From positions 1 to 6,467 of the forward strand of contig JANWJO010000229.1 of NCBI GenBank assembly GCA_025449435.1: 6,467 bases of DNA, given 5' to 3'. The position numbers were made by a program, and so were the translations under genes. Shown in pieces: positions 1 through 6,008 of this stretch; position 1 is the stretch's first letter, and every line of letters begins with the position of its first letter. Under the pieces are notes generated by a model. That model was not told where the DNA came from. It worked only from the letters and a program-made list of their open reading frames with translations, and did not search any database. This DNA comes from Chloroflexota bacterium. Its GTDB lineage: Bacteria > Chloroflexota > UBA4733.

Positions 1-41
1 AGGGGCGGGGGTTGGGTTCGTCAAACGAAAGCGGGTATCGG

Positions 42-1742
42 ATGGCTGAGCGACCACAGGGCCTGAGTGGACATTTGACGAGCTATGGAGACCAGGGGTT
101 TAGCCGGTTCTTGCGCCGAGCATTTGCCAAGGGCATGGGACTGAGCAACGACGCGCTCAGCCGGCCGGTTATTGGTATCGCCCAAACCTGGAGTGAGCTG
201 AACCACTGCCACGGTCACTTCCGGCAACTTGCCGAGGCGGTCAAGCGTGGCGTATTCCAAGCGGGCGGTCTGCCGCGCGAGTTCCCCACCATTTCATTGG
301 GCGAGACGTTCCTGGACCCGACGGCCATGCTCTTCCGCAACCTGATGGCGATGGATACCGAGGAGATGATTACAGCCCAGCCCATGGATGCCGTGGTGTT
401 GTTGGGCAGTTGCGATAAGACGATTCCGGCGCAACTGATGGCGGCGGCCAGCGCTGACGTGCCCGCTATCTTGCTGCCAGGTGGACCGATGCTGGATGGC
501 CAGTACGAAGGTCGCACGCTGGGGGCGTGTACGGATTGCCGTCGCTACTGGACGGAGTATCGCGCTGGGACCGTCACGGACGAGCAACTGGATGGCCTGG
601 AAGGCGCGTTGATTCCGAGCGCTGGGCATTGCATGGTCATGGGCACCGCGAGCACGATGGCATGCGCCGCTGAGGCGATGGGGATGACCTTGCCGGGGGC
701 AGCGGCAATCCCCGCCCCAGATTCGCGGCGCATGCAGATGGCCGAGGCCACCGGTGCGCGGGCGGTGGCACTGGCCGTGGAAGGAATGCGTCCGTCGAGC
801 ATCATGACCGAAGAGGCGTTTACTAACGCCATTCGCGCGGTGTGCGCGTTGGGTGGCTCGACCAACGCCGTGATCCACCTCACAGCGATAGCAGGGCGGC
901 GCGGCATCCGGCTGACCCCGGCAACGTTCGATGCCATCAGCCGGAGCACGCCACTGCTGGCCAATCTGAAGCCGAGCGGCGAGTTCCAGATGCAAGCCTT
1001 CTTCGACGCGGGCGGCATGCCTGCGCTATTGAAGGAATTGGAGCCGTTGCTCCACCTAGACGCGACAACCGTGGGCGGAAACACGCTGGGTGAGGCGTTG
1101 CGCGGGGCACGCAAGGCGGAACGGCGGCGCGATGTAATCGCGGCGCTGGATGCACCGCGGGCGACTGAAAGTGGGCTGGCAGCGGTGTTTGGCAACCTGG
1201 CGCCGGACGGCGCACTCATCAAGACGGCCGCAGCTTCGCCGGCGTTACTCACCCACCGGGGACGTGCTGTGGTGTTTAGCTCACCAGCTGACTTGCAAGC
1301 GCGGCTCAACGACGCGGCGTTGAACATCCGGCCAGATGATGTGCTCGTGTTGCAGTACGCGGGGCCGGTTGGTGGCCCGGGAATGCCGGAGGTGGGGAAC
1401 ATGCCGCTCCCGACGGCTCTGCTGCGGCAGGGCGTGCGCGACATGGTGCGGATATCCGATGCGCGGATGAGCGGGACGGCGTTTGGGACGATTGTGCTGC
1501 ATGTCAGCCCGGAGGCAGCGGTGGGCGGGCCGCTGGCCCTGGTGCAAACCGGCGATGTCATCGAGTTGGATGTGCCGCACCGCCGCATCGACGTGCTGGT
1601 GGATGACGCGACGCTGGCTCAGCGGCGTTCGGCGCTGCGCACGCCAGCACTGGCATATAGCCGGGGGTACCGGCGGCTGTTTTTGGATCACGTGCAACAG
1701 GCGCACTTAGGGTGTGATTTCGGCTTTTTGCTGCCGGAGTAG
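42..1742 (+). CDS. IlvD/Edd-family dehydratase, probably acting on a sugar acid
   Basis: Predicted [2Fe-2S] enzyme that removes water from a 2,3-dihydroxy acid to give a 2-keto acid in the cytoplasm. From the ATG at 42 the protein has 566 residues, close to the 570-600 usual in the family. Seen: cluster cysteines C56 (ELNHCHGH), C124 (GSCDKTIPA) and C197 (SAGHCMVMGTASTMAC). K126, next to C124, is the lysine carbamylated in characterised members. S477 in SDARMSGT matches the catalytic serine. These positions sit about three residues from C59, C127, C200 and S480 of Rhizobium L-arabonate dehydratase, as I recall that enzyme. GPGMPEVGNMPLP near residue 450 resembles the sugar-acid branch rather than IlvD. 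The end, CDFGFLLPE, looks complete. An in-frame TTG at 12, with AGGGG at 1-5, would add ten residues; I chose the ATG because the homologous region begins about residue 10. Substrate is unknown; dihydroxy-acid dehydratase (IlvD) is the main alternative. Confidence 0.9.
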   Translation: MAERPQGLSGHLTSYGDQGFSRFLRRAFAKGMGLSNDALSRPVIGIAQTWSELNHCHGHFRQLAEAVKRGVFQAGGLPREFPTISLGETFLDPTAMLFRNLMAMDTEEMITAQPMDAVVLLGSCDKTIPAQLMAAASADVPAILLPGGPMLDGQYEGRTLGACTDCRRYWTEYRAGTVTDEQLDGLEGALIPSAGHCMVMGTASTMACAAEAMGMTLPGAAAIPAPDSRRMQMAEATGARAVALAVEGMRPSSIMTEEAFTNAIRAVCALGGSTNAVIHLTAIAGRRGIRLTPATFDAISRSTPLLANLKPSGEFQMQAFFDAGGMPALLKELEPLLHLDATTVGGNTLGEALRGARKAERRRDVIAALDAPRATESGLAAVFGNLAPDGALIKTAAASPALLTHRGRAVVFSSPADLQARLNDAALNIRPDDVLVLQYAGPVGGPGMPEVGNMPLPTALLRQGVRDMVRISDARMSGTAFGTIVLHVSPEAAVGGPLALVQTGDVIELDVPHRRIDVLVDDATLAQRRSALRTPALAYSRGYRRLFLDHVQQAHLGCDFGFLLPE

Positions 1743-1755
1743 AAAGCGGCCCCCC

Positions 1756-1776
1756 CTCTCCCCGTTACGGGGAGGG
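1756..1776. repeat. GC-rich inverted repeat after the dehydratase gene
   Basis: A nine-pair stem (1756-1764 with 1768-1776, one G-U pair) closes a TTA loop 13 bases after the dehydratase stop. It is preceded by a C-run. There is no T-run after the stem, so it is at best a weak intrinsic terminator. Its arms (CTCTCCCCG / CGGGGAGGG) resemble those of the terminator at 3842-3869, so the two may belong to one family of short intergenic elements. Confidence 0.55.
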
Positions 1777-1932
1777 AGCAGATACGACGGGCCAGCGGCG
1801 GGGCACCATCAACCCGGGGCAACGTCCTCGCCGCCAGGGGGGACGACAGGTGGGTCGTGAGTTCTAGCGCTGTCTTGCCATATTCCGATAATCAGCGCGA
1901 CATAACGCTCAGTACTGTTGGCACAAAGGCGC

Positions 1933-1960
1933 TTGACGCGGCTGGCGACACTGATAGAAT
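1933..1960 (+). promoter_or_regulatory. Sigma-70-type promoter for the recombinase-phosphorylase unit
   Basis: The -35 box TTGACG (1933-1938) matches the consensus at five of six bases. After a 16-base spacer comes the -10 box TAGAAT (1955-1960), also five of six. TG at 1952-1953 gives an extended -10 (TGATAGAAT). Transcription would start near 1966-1968, leaving a leader of about 140 nt before the ATG at 2108. It is the only good match I found in the intergenic region and it is correctly placed and oriented. Promoter rules for this phylum are less well known than for E. coli. Confidence 0.6.
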
Positions 1961-2042
1961 GGCGGGACCATCGAATAACGACTACAACGGGGGTTGGGGA
2001 CTTCCGGCATTCTAGCTCGTGCTCTTGGCGTGAATTGTGCTT

Positions 2043-2074
2043 CCTGCTTGGCGCATCACTTGGGCGCCAGCAGG
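2043..2074 (+). promoter_or_regulatory. Strong hairpin/palindrome in the recombinase leader
   Basis: The arm CCTGCTTGGCGC (2043-2054) pairs with GCGCCAGCAGG (2064-2074) over eleven base pairs, with a single bulged T at 2048 or 2049, around a nine-base loop. No T-run follows, so it is not an intrinsic terminator. It lies in the predicted leader, ending 33 bases before the ATG at 2108. It could be an RNA structure affecting translation or stability. It could also be a DNA-level palindrome bound by the recombinase encoded next to it, since two arms of about 11 bp around a short spacer is the general design of tyrosine recombinase core sites. The function is inferred; only the symmetry is seen. 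Confidence 0.5.
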
Positions 2075-2107
2075 CATTGGCATTGCAACGAAAACGAAAT
2101 GGAGTGT

Positions 2108-3007
2108 ATGGTGCGCGAGGCGGTCGATGCGTTCTTGCGGTCACTCGAATCGAGCCACGAGAACGGGCGACCCGCCGCACGCTTCAATACCATCGCCGCG
2201 TATCGGATCGACTTGGAACAACTGGTGCACTATCTCACGGCGCACGGGTTTACTACGTTCGCCGTCGAGCCGATCGACCTTGTGGAGTACAAGCGAGACC
2301 TGGAGATGCGCTATGACAGCGCCGCCTCGCGAGCGCGCAAGATCGCGGCCGTACGAGCGCTCTATAAATACCTGCTGCATACCAAGGTCATTGAGCGCAA
2401 CCCGGCCCAACGCCTAACTAGCCCGACACCAATCAAGAAGCCCCCTCGGGTGATATCCGGAGAACAGTTGCGGCAGCTAGTAGAAGGCGCTCGCGCCGGA
2501 CCGACGCACAACACCCTGGAAGCGGCGATGCTCCAGCGTGACCACGCCATGCTGGCGCTGCTGAGCTCGACCGGCATCCAGGCCAGCGAGCTCGTAGCCC
2601 TCAATCTCGCCGACGTTGCCCCCGATCACGTGGTGACGGTGCGCACGACGAGCCACAACCGCTATGTGTCGCCGGACCTCACTACGGCCGCCATTATCGA
2701 TGGCTATGTGCGCGATGCCCGCCGGGTGTTGCAAGGTGAGCATCCCGCCGATGACGCGCTGTTCCTCAACCACCGCGGCCACCGGCTGACACGCCAGGGG
2801 TTCTGGCTCATTATCAAGCAAGCAGCAGAGCGAGTTGGCATCACCGGCATTTCGCCGCGCTTGCTCCGGCACTCCGCAGCGGCAGTGAAGCTCAACGACG
2901 GCGTCGAGATTCGCGATGTCCAGGCGCTGCTGGGCCACGCAAACGTGGCCACGACGTTGGTGTATGCCAATGCCGTGGCGGCTGCGCCCAACGACGATGA
3001 GCAATGA
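2108..3007 (+). CDS. XerC/XerD-like tyrosine recombinase with degenerate active site
   Basis: From the ATG at 2108 the protein has 299 residues, essentially the size of XerD. The N-terminal half (about 1-100) is a SAM-like core-binding domain (VREAVDAFLRSLES, then a YRIDLEQLVHYL helix). The C-terminal half is the catalytic domain, ending in SPRLLRHS, LLGHANVATTLVYANA. Seen: nucleophile Y286, R254 (second Arg) and H277 are present. The first Arg, expected in TGLRxSEL, is Q158 (TGIQASEL). The His of HxLRH is R251 (PRLLRH). No Lys occurs in the beta-hairpin region (VRTTSHNRYVSP). Start choice: the ATG at 2099 has no visible ribosome binding site. GGAG at 2101-2104 suits a GTG at 2111 best and the ATG at 2108 less well. 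The TTG at 1994 would add a Cys/His-rich extension unlike the family. The stop overlaps the phosphorylase start. Fold assignment is secure; activity is doubtful. Confidence 0.88.
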   Translation: MVREAVDAFLRSLESSHENGRPAARFNTIAAYRIDLEQLVHYLTAHGFTTFAVEPIDLVEYKRDLEMRYDSAASRARKIAAVRALYKYLLHTKVIERNPAQRLTSPTPIKKPPRVISGEQLRQLVEGARAGPTHNTLEAAMLQRDHAMLALLSSTGIQASELVALNLADVAPDHVVTVRTTSHNRYVSPDLTTAAIIDGYVRDARRVLQGEHPADDALFLNHRGHRLTRQGFWLIIKQAAERVGITGISPRLLRHSAAAVKLNDGVEIRDVQALLGHANVATTLVYANAVAAAPNDDEQ

Positions 3008-3897
3008 CGGCGATAGACGAAACGGCGCTCGCTAACCTGGTGCGCCGGCCCGACGTGCAGGCACGCTGGGGTGTGATCCTAGGGTCGGGCTTTCAAGCTT
3101 TCGTCGACAGCCTGCGTGAGCGTACGGTCCACGCCTATGCGGAATTGCCCGGGCTGCCCGCTCCAAGTGTGGCGGGGCACTCGGGCAATCTGATTCAAGG
3201 CTGGCTGGGGCGTACTCCGGTGGCCGTGGCACAGGGCCGGCTGCATGGCTACGAAGGGCACGATCCGTTTACCTCAACCGTGCTGGTACGGCTGCTGCAC
3301 GCGCTCGGGTGCCAATCGTTATTGCTCACCAACGCGTCGGGCGGCGTTAACCCGCAGTTCCGCGTGGGCGACTTGATGCTGATTACTGACCACGTGAACT
3401 TTTTGGCGCTCACCGGGTCCAACCCGCTGCGAGGCCCGCAACGTGGCCAGCAGGAGCGGTTTGTGTCGATGGGCGACGCCTACGATCCGGCGCTGCAGCA
3501 GGCAGCGCTGCGAGCGGCGAGCGAACTTGGCGTAGCGCTGGTCGAAGGCGTGTATGGCATGGTGTCGGGTCCGAGCTTTGAGACACCGGCGGAGTTGCGC
3601 TTTTTGCGCGCCATCGGCGTGGACGCCGTAGGGATGTCCACCGCATCGGAAACCATTGTGGCGCGGTCGCTGGGCATGAAAGTGCTGGGCATCAGTTGCG
3701 TGTCTAATGCTGCGCACGGCGACACCGAAGGCGTGGTGGCGCACGTGGCCGTGATCCTGCAGGTAGCGCGGCGCGTGCCCGATGTGGGGCGGGTAGTGCC
3801 GAAGGTGATGGAGGAGGAGGAAGTTGGTCTCCCCTCCCCAACCCCTCCCCTGCGGGGAGGGGCTTTTTTGCAGCGATGCTGGCGTGCTGGTTGCTAG
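3004..3897 (+). CDS. punA: Purine nucleoside phosphorylase (trimeric PNP-I type)
   Basis: Predicted to cleave inosine, guanosine and deoxy forms with phosphate, giving the free base and (deoxy)ribose-1-phosphate, for purine salvage. Seen: GSGF with S28 and H59 for phosphate, GRLHGYEGH (R79, H81, Y83, E84), LLLTNASGGVNP (A111), VSGPSFETPAE (F192, E193), VGMSTAS (M211, S212) and N235. These line up with human PNP S33, H64, R84, H86, Y88, E89, A116, F200, E201, M219, S220 and N243. The Asn at 235 favours 6-oxopurine nucleosides over methylthioadenosine. The ATG sits in the recombinase stop (ATGA), implying translational coupling from the promoter at 1933-1960. Oddity: the core ends about residue 270, after a run of four Glu. 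The last 23 or so residues (PSPTPPLRGG then FLQRCWRAGC) come from a terminator-type repeat, and the final codons overlap the next gene by 22 bases. Confidence 0.93.
   Translation: MTAIDETALANLVRRPDVQARWGVILGSGFQAFVDSLRERTVHAYAELPGLPAPSVAGHSGNLIQGWLGRTPVAVAQGRLHGYEGHDPFTSTVLVRLLHALGCQSLLLTNASGGVNPQFRVGDLMLITDHVNFLALTGSNPLRGPQRGQQERFVSMGDAYDPALQQAALRAASELGVALVEGVYGMVSGPSFETPAELRFLRAIGVDAVGMSTASETIVARSLGMKVLGISCVSNAAHGDTEGVVAHVAVILQVARRVPDVGRVVPKVMEEEEVGLPSPTPPLRGGAFLQRCWRAGC
3842..3869 (+). terminator. Intrinsic terminator inside the 3' end of the phosphorylase frame
   Basis: A perfect nine-pair stem (CCCCTCCCC at 3842-3850 with GGGGAGGGG at 3854-3862) closes a TGC loop and is followed, after one C, by six T at 3864-3869. 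This is a classic Rho-independent terminator for the recombinase-phosphorylase unit. It lies 26 bases before the phosphorylase stop codon, so the phosphorylase frame is read through it. A partial extra copy of the left arm (CCCCTCCCC at 3831-3839) precedes it. The arms resemble the hairpin at 1756-1776. Confidence 0.85.
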
Positions 3898-5948
3898 TGG
3901 GGTGCGCGAACGGCCAGGCGGCAGTGGCAACCTCCACACCAACGGCTGCCAGCATTCCTACAGCGCTGGCCACGGCCGCTGCGCCCACCCTATCTTTAGC
4001 CACGAGCACGGCTGCACCCACGGTGACGCCAACGCCGCCAACATCGACACCAACGCCGTTGCCGTCGCTTGTTGCGACAGCGACGAGCACGAGTGTGAGC
4101 ACGGCCACAACCTCCACTGTGAATGCGGCGGCAACGGCAGCACCGCCGGACCAGGCCACGCTGACTGAACTGGACGCGCCGACACCGCCGCGTGACCTGG
4201 TGTCGCTGGCTGCCCGACTATTGGGACACGCGCCAGCGGCCACGGTGGTGGCGACACCAAGCTCCACGCCGGTGGTGGGTACCTCTTCTACCTGGTACAT
4301 CGCCGACCAACTGGCAAAGAACTACAAGACCATCCAGGCCACCTTACGGCTGGTGAGCCCGCACGCCATGCTGTTCGTCCAAGAGGGGATGACTATCGAT
4401 CAAGCCGATTTGCAGCGCGCTGACGATGCTTTCGAGGGCCACATCTACCCGACGGATGTGCAGTTCTTCGGTCCGCCACCCGTGCCACCGGTGGGCAGTG
4501 ATGCGCATATCGCGCTGGTGCTGGCGAACATTCCGGGCGTTGGCGGCTATTTCTCAGCGACCGACCAGTATCCACGCTGGGCGGTGCCCTTCAGCAACCA
4601 GCGCAACGCCGTGTACATCAATGTGGCGGCCGAACACCCTGGCACACCCGCCTTCGATTCGACGGTAGCGCACGAACTGCAACACCTCATTCACTATGGC
4701 CGGCGGCCACACGACGATAGCTGGATGAACGAGGGGATGTCGGTGCTGGCGCAGCAGTTGAACGGATACCCGCCGGGCACAGAAGTGAATGAGTTTCTGG
4801 GCGCACCAGATGTGCAACTCAACGCCTGGGCGTCAGATGCGACGCTGGCCGTGCCGCACTACGGCGCCGCCTTCTTGTTTCTGACGTATCTGTCGGGCCA
4901 CTTTGGTGGGGCACAAGCATTACAAGCCTTGCTCGCCAGCAATTACGCAGACTTGCCGGACGTTGCCGCCTTCTTAGCATCGCGGACACCGCCCGAGACC
5001 CTGGACGCGGTGTTCAGCGATTGGACCGTGGCCAACTTGTTGAATGACGCCAGCGTAGCCGGCGGCCGCTACGCCTATGCCAACGTCACGGCCAAGGCAG
5101 CGCCTGAGGCCGGTGTACTGTCGCTCGACATCCCAGACACCACCAGCGTACGCGAATACGCGGCGCGCTACCTGGACCTTCCGCTGTCCGGCCAGGCGGA
5201 GAACGTGACGGTCAACGGCGCGCGCACGACGCCACTCATATCAGCGTCATTCCCCCAGCAGATGGAGGTGTGGTGGAGCAACCGTGCCGACTCGATGGAT
5301 GCGACGCTCACACGAGCAGTGGACTTGCGCGACGTCTCGACGGCGCGTCTAGACTTTCGCTACTGGATGAACATCGAGGACACCTACGACTATGCCTATG
5401 TGGAGGCCTCGACCGACAACGGCGTCACCTGGCAAACCTTGCCCGGACGCTACACGACCACCGCCAACCCCAATGGCCAGAACTATGGCAACGGGTACAC
5501 CGGCACCAGCAGCACGTCGGGGACTGGTGCACCGGAATGGCTGGATGGCTCGGCCGACCTCGCACCGTTTGCCGGCAAGCGCATCCTGCTGCGCTTTGAG
5601 TACGTGACGGACGAGGCGTACACCGGCCCCGGGTTTGCCCTGGCAGATGTGCGCATACCGGAGGTCGGCTTCGACGATGCCACGAGCGGCTATGCGGGCT
5701 GGACTGCCAGCGGCTGGCTGCACACCGACAATGCCGTGGCGCAGCGCTTTGTGGTGCGCGTGGTGCTGTATGGTGCCACCACGCAGGTGGAGACGATGTC
5801 CATGGATGCGAAGAATATGGGCTCCCTGCGCATTACCGGCATTGGCACAGCGGTGCAGCGGGCAGTGCTGGTGGTATCGGCGCTGGCCCCCAAGACGTTG
5901 ATGCCGGCGACGTTTACTGCGGAGGTAGCTGGAAACTCCACCCCTTAG
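3876..5948 (+). CDS. Predicted lipoprotein zinc metalloprotease with immune-inhibitor-A-like C-terminal domain
   Basis: 690 residues, probably exported and lipid-anchored. The N-terminus is very short: a hydrophobic stretch leads to LVGC, a lipobox with C10, but there is no basic n-region. Residues 16-95 are a Thr/Ala/Pro/Ser-rich stalk, probably extended and perhaps glycosylated. The catalytic domain (about 140-400) carries HELQH (H266, E267, H270) and, 16 residues after H270, E286 in WMNEGMS. This gluzincin arrangement recalls the M30/hyicolysin group. From about 460 to 595 it resembles the C-terminal beta domain of M6 immune inhibitor A (WWSNRADSMDATLTR, YDYAYVEASTDNGVTW, then LRFEYVTDEAYTGPGFAL). 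The remaining 95 residues are beta-rich and unassigned. No transmembrane helix is seen in the body of the protein. The ATG at 3876 is the only start codon in frame back through the repeat, and it has no free ribosome binding site. A role in extracellular protein degradation is inferred. Confidence 0.82.
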   Translation: MLACWLLVGCANGQAAVATSTPTAASIPTALATAAAPTLSLATSTAAPTVTPTPPTSTPTPLPSLVATATSTSVSTATTSTVNAAATAAPPDQATLTELDAPTPPRDLVSLAARLLGHAPAATVVATPSSTPVVGTSSTWYIADQLAKNYKTIQATLRLVSPHAMLFVQEGMTIDQADLQRADDAFEGHIYPTDVQFFGPPPVPPVGSDAHIALVLANIPGVGGYFSATDQYPRWAVPFSNQRNAVYINVAAEHPGTPAFDSTVAHELQHLIHYGRRPHDDSWMNEGMSVLAQQLNGYPPGTEVNEFLGAPDVQLNAWASDATLAVPHYGAAFLFLTYLSGHFGGAQALQALLASNYADLPDVAAFLASRTPPETLDAVFSDWTVANLLNDASVAGGRYAYANVTAKAAPEAGVLSLDIPDTTSVREYAARYLDLPLSGQAENVTVNGARTTPLISASFPQQMEVWWSNRADSMDATLTRAVDLRDVSTARLDFRYWMNIEDTYDYAYVEASTDNGVTWQTLPGRYTTTANPNGQNYGNGYTGTSSTSGTGAPEWLDGSADLAPFAGKRILLRFEYVTDEAYTGPGFALADVRIPEVGFDDATSGYAGWTASGWLHTDNAVAQRFVVRVVLYGATTQVETMSMDAKNMGSLRITGIGTAVQRAVLVVSALAPKTLMPATFTAEVAGNSTP
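3921..4145 (+). repeat. Low-complexity Thr/Ala/Pro-coding stretch
   Basis: Codons for residues 16 to 90 of the lipoprotein are dominated by ACN, GCN and CCN. Short direct repeats are visible, such as CCAACGCCG near 4030 and ACCAACGCCG near 4050. It encodes the flexible stalk between the lipid anchor and the protease domain. Such tracts vary in length between strains by slippage in other surface proteins; variation here is not shown. Confidence 0.55.
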
Positions 5949-6008
5949 TGTTCCCCCTGGCGGGGCTGACTGGGGGTAGAGAGGCGCGGGGGGTGAGGTC
6001 CGTTTACT
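5949..6008. other. Short convergent intergenic spacer
   Basis: Sixty bases separate the stop of the lipoprotein gene from the stop of the oppositely oriented dehydratase gene. The spacer is rich in C-runs and G-runs (CCCCC at 5953-5957, GGGGG at 5972-5976). No stem better than five pairs with a long loop is visible, and there is no T-run, so I do not call a bidirectional terminator. Confidence 0.4.

Larger units (their letters stand above)
1743..2107. other. Intergenic region between dehydratase and recombinase
   Basis: About 365 bases without a convincing gene. It holds the hairpin at 1756-1776, the promoter at 1933-1960 and the leader hairpin at 2043-2074, each listed separately. Between 1777 and 1932 I see only an imperfect GGCGG/CCGCC inverted pair near 1796-1840. 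There is no tRNA-like cloverleaf and no open frame with family-like sequence. Open frames crossing this region on both strands have Arg/Cys/His-rich translations typical of non-coding GC-rich DNA. Confidence 0.6.

Noticed and set aside
545..1588. Long open frame of 347 codons on the minus strand
   Set aside because: It lies wholly inside the dehydratase gene. Its translation is Ser/Ala/Arg-rich with no family motif, as expected for the antisense shadow of GC-rich coding DNA.
1796..1840. GGCGG/CCGCC inverted pair in the intergenic region
   Set aside because: Short, mismatched and widely spaced; expected by chance in DNA this rich in G and C.
1994..2107. N-terminal extension of the recombinase from a TTG at 1994, with a Cys/His-rich stretch resembling a zinc-binding motif
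   Set aside because: It starts only about 27 bases after the predicted transcription start and spans the leader hairpin. The family normally begins near residue 1 of the 2108 start, and no ribosome site was evident. Conservation in relatives would change this view.
1809..2180. Open frame of 123 codons on the minus strand across the intergenic region
   Set aside because: Arg/Pro-rich translation with no recognisable domain. It crosses the promoter, the leader hairpin and the start of the recombinase.
2108..3007. Recombinase as the integrase of a mobile element
   Set aside because: No attachment-site repeats, tRNA gene, cargo or excision gene is visible. The gene is coupled to a housekeeping phosphorylase and its size and motifs fit XerC/D.
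3704..4300. Minus-strand frame of 198 codons with a Val/Ala/Gly-rich, membrane-like translation
   Set aside because: It is the antisense of the Thr/Ala/Pro-coding stalk; ACN and GCN codons read backwards as Val, Gly and Ala codons. No start signal or motif.
5953..5976. Possible bidirectional terminator between the convergent genes
   Set aside because: Only five C-G pairs with a 14-base loop and no T-run on either strand.
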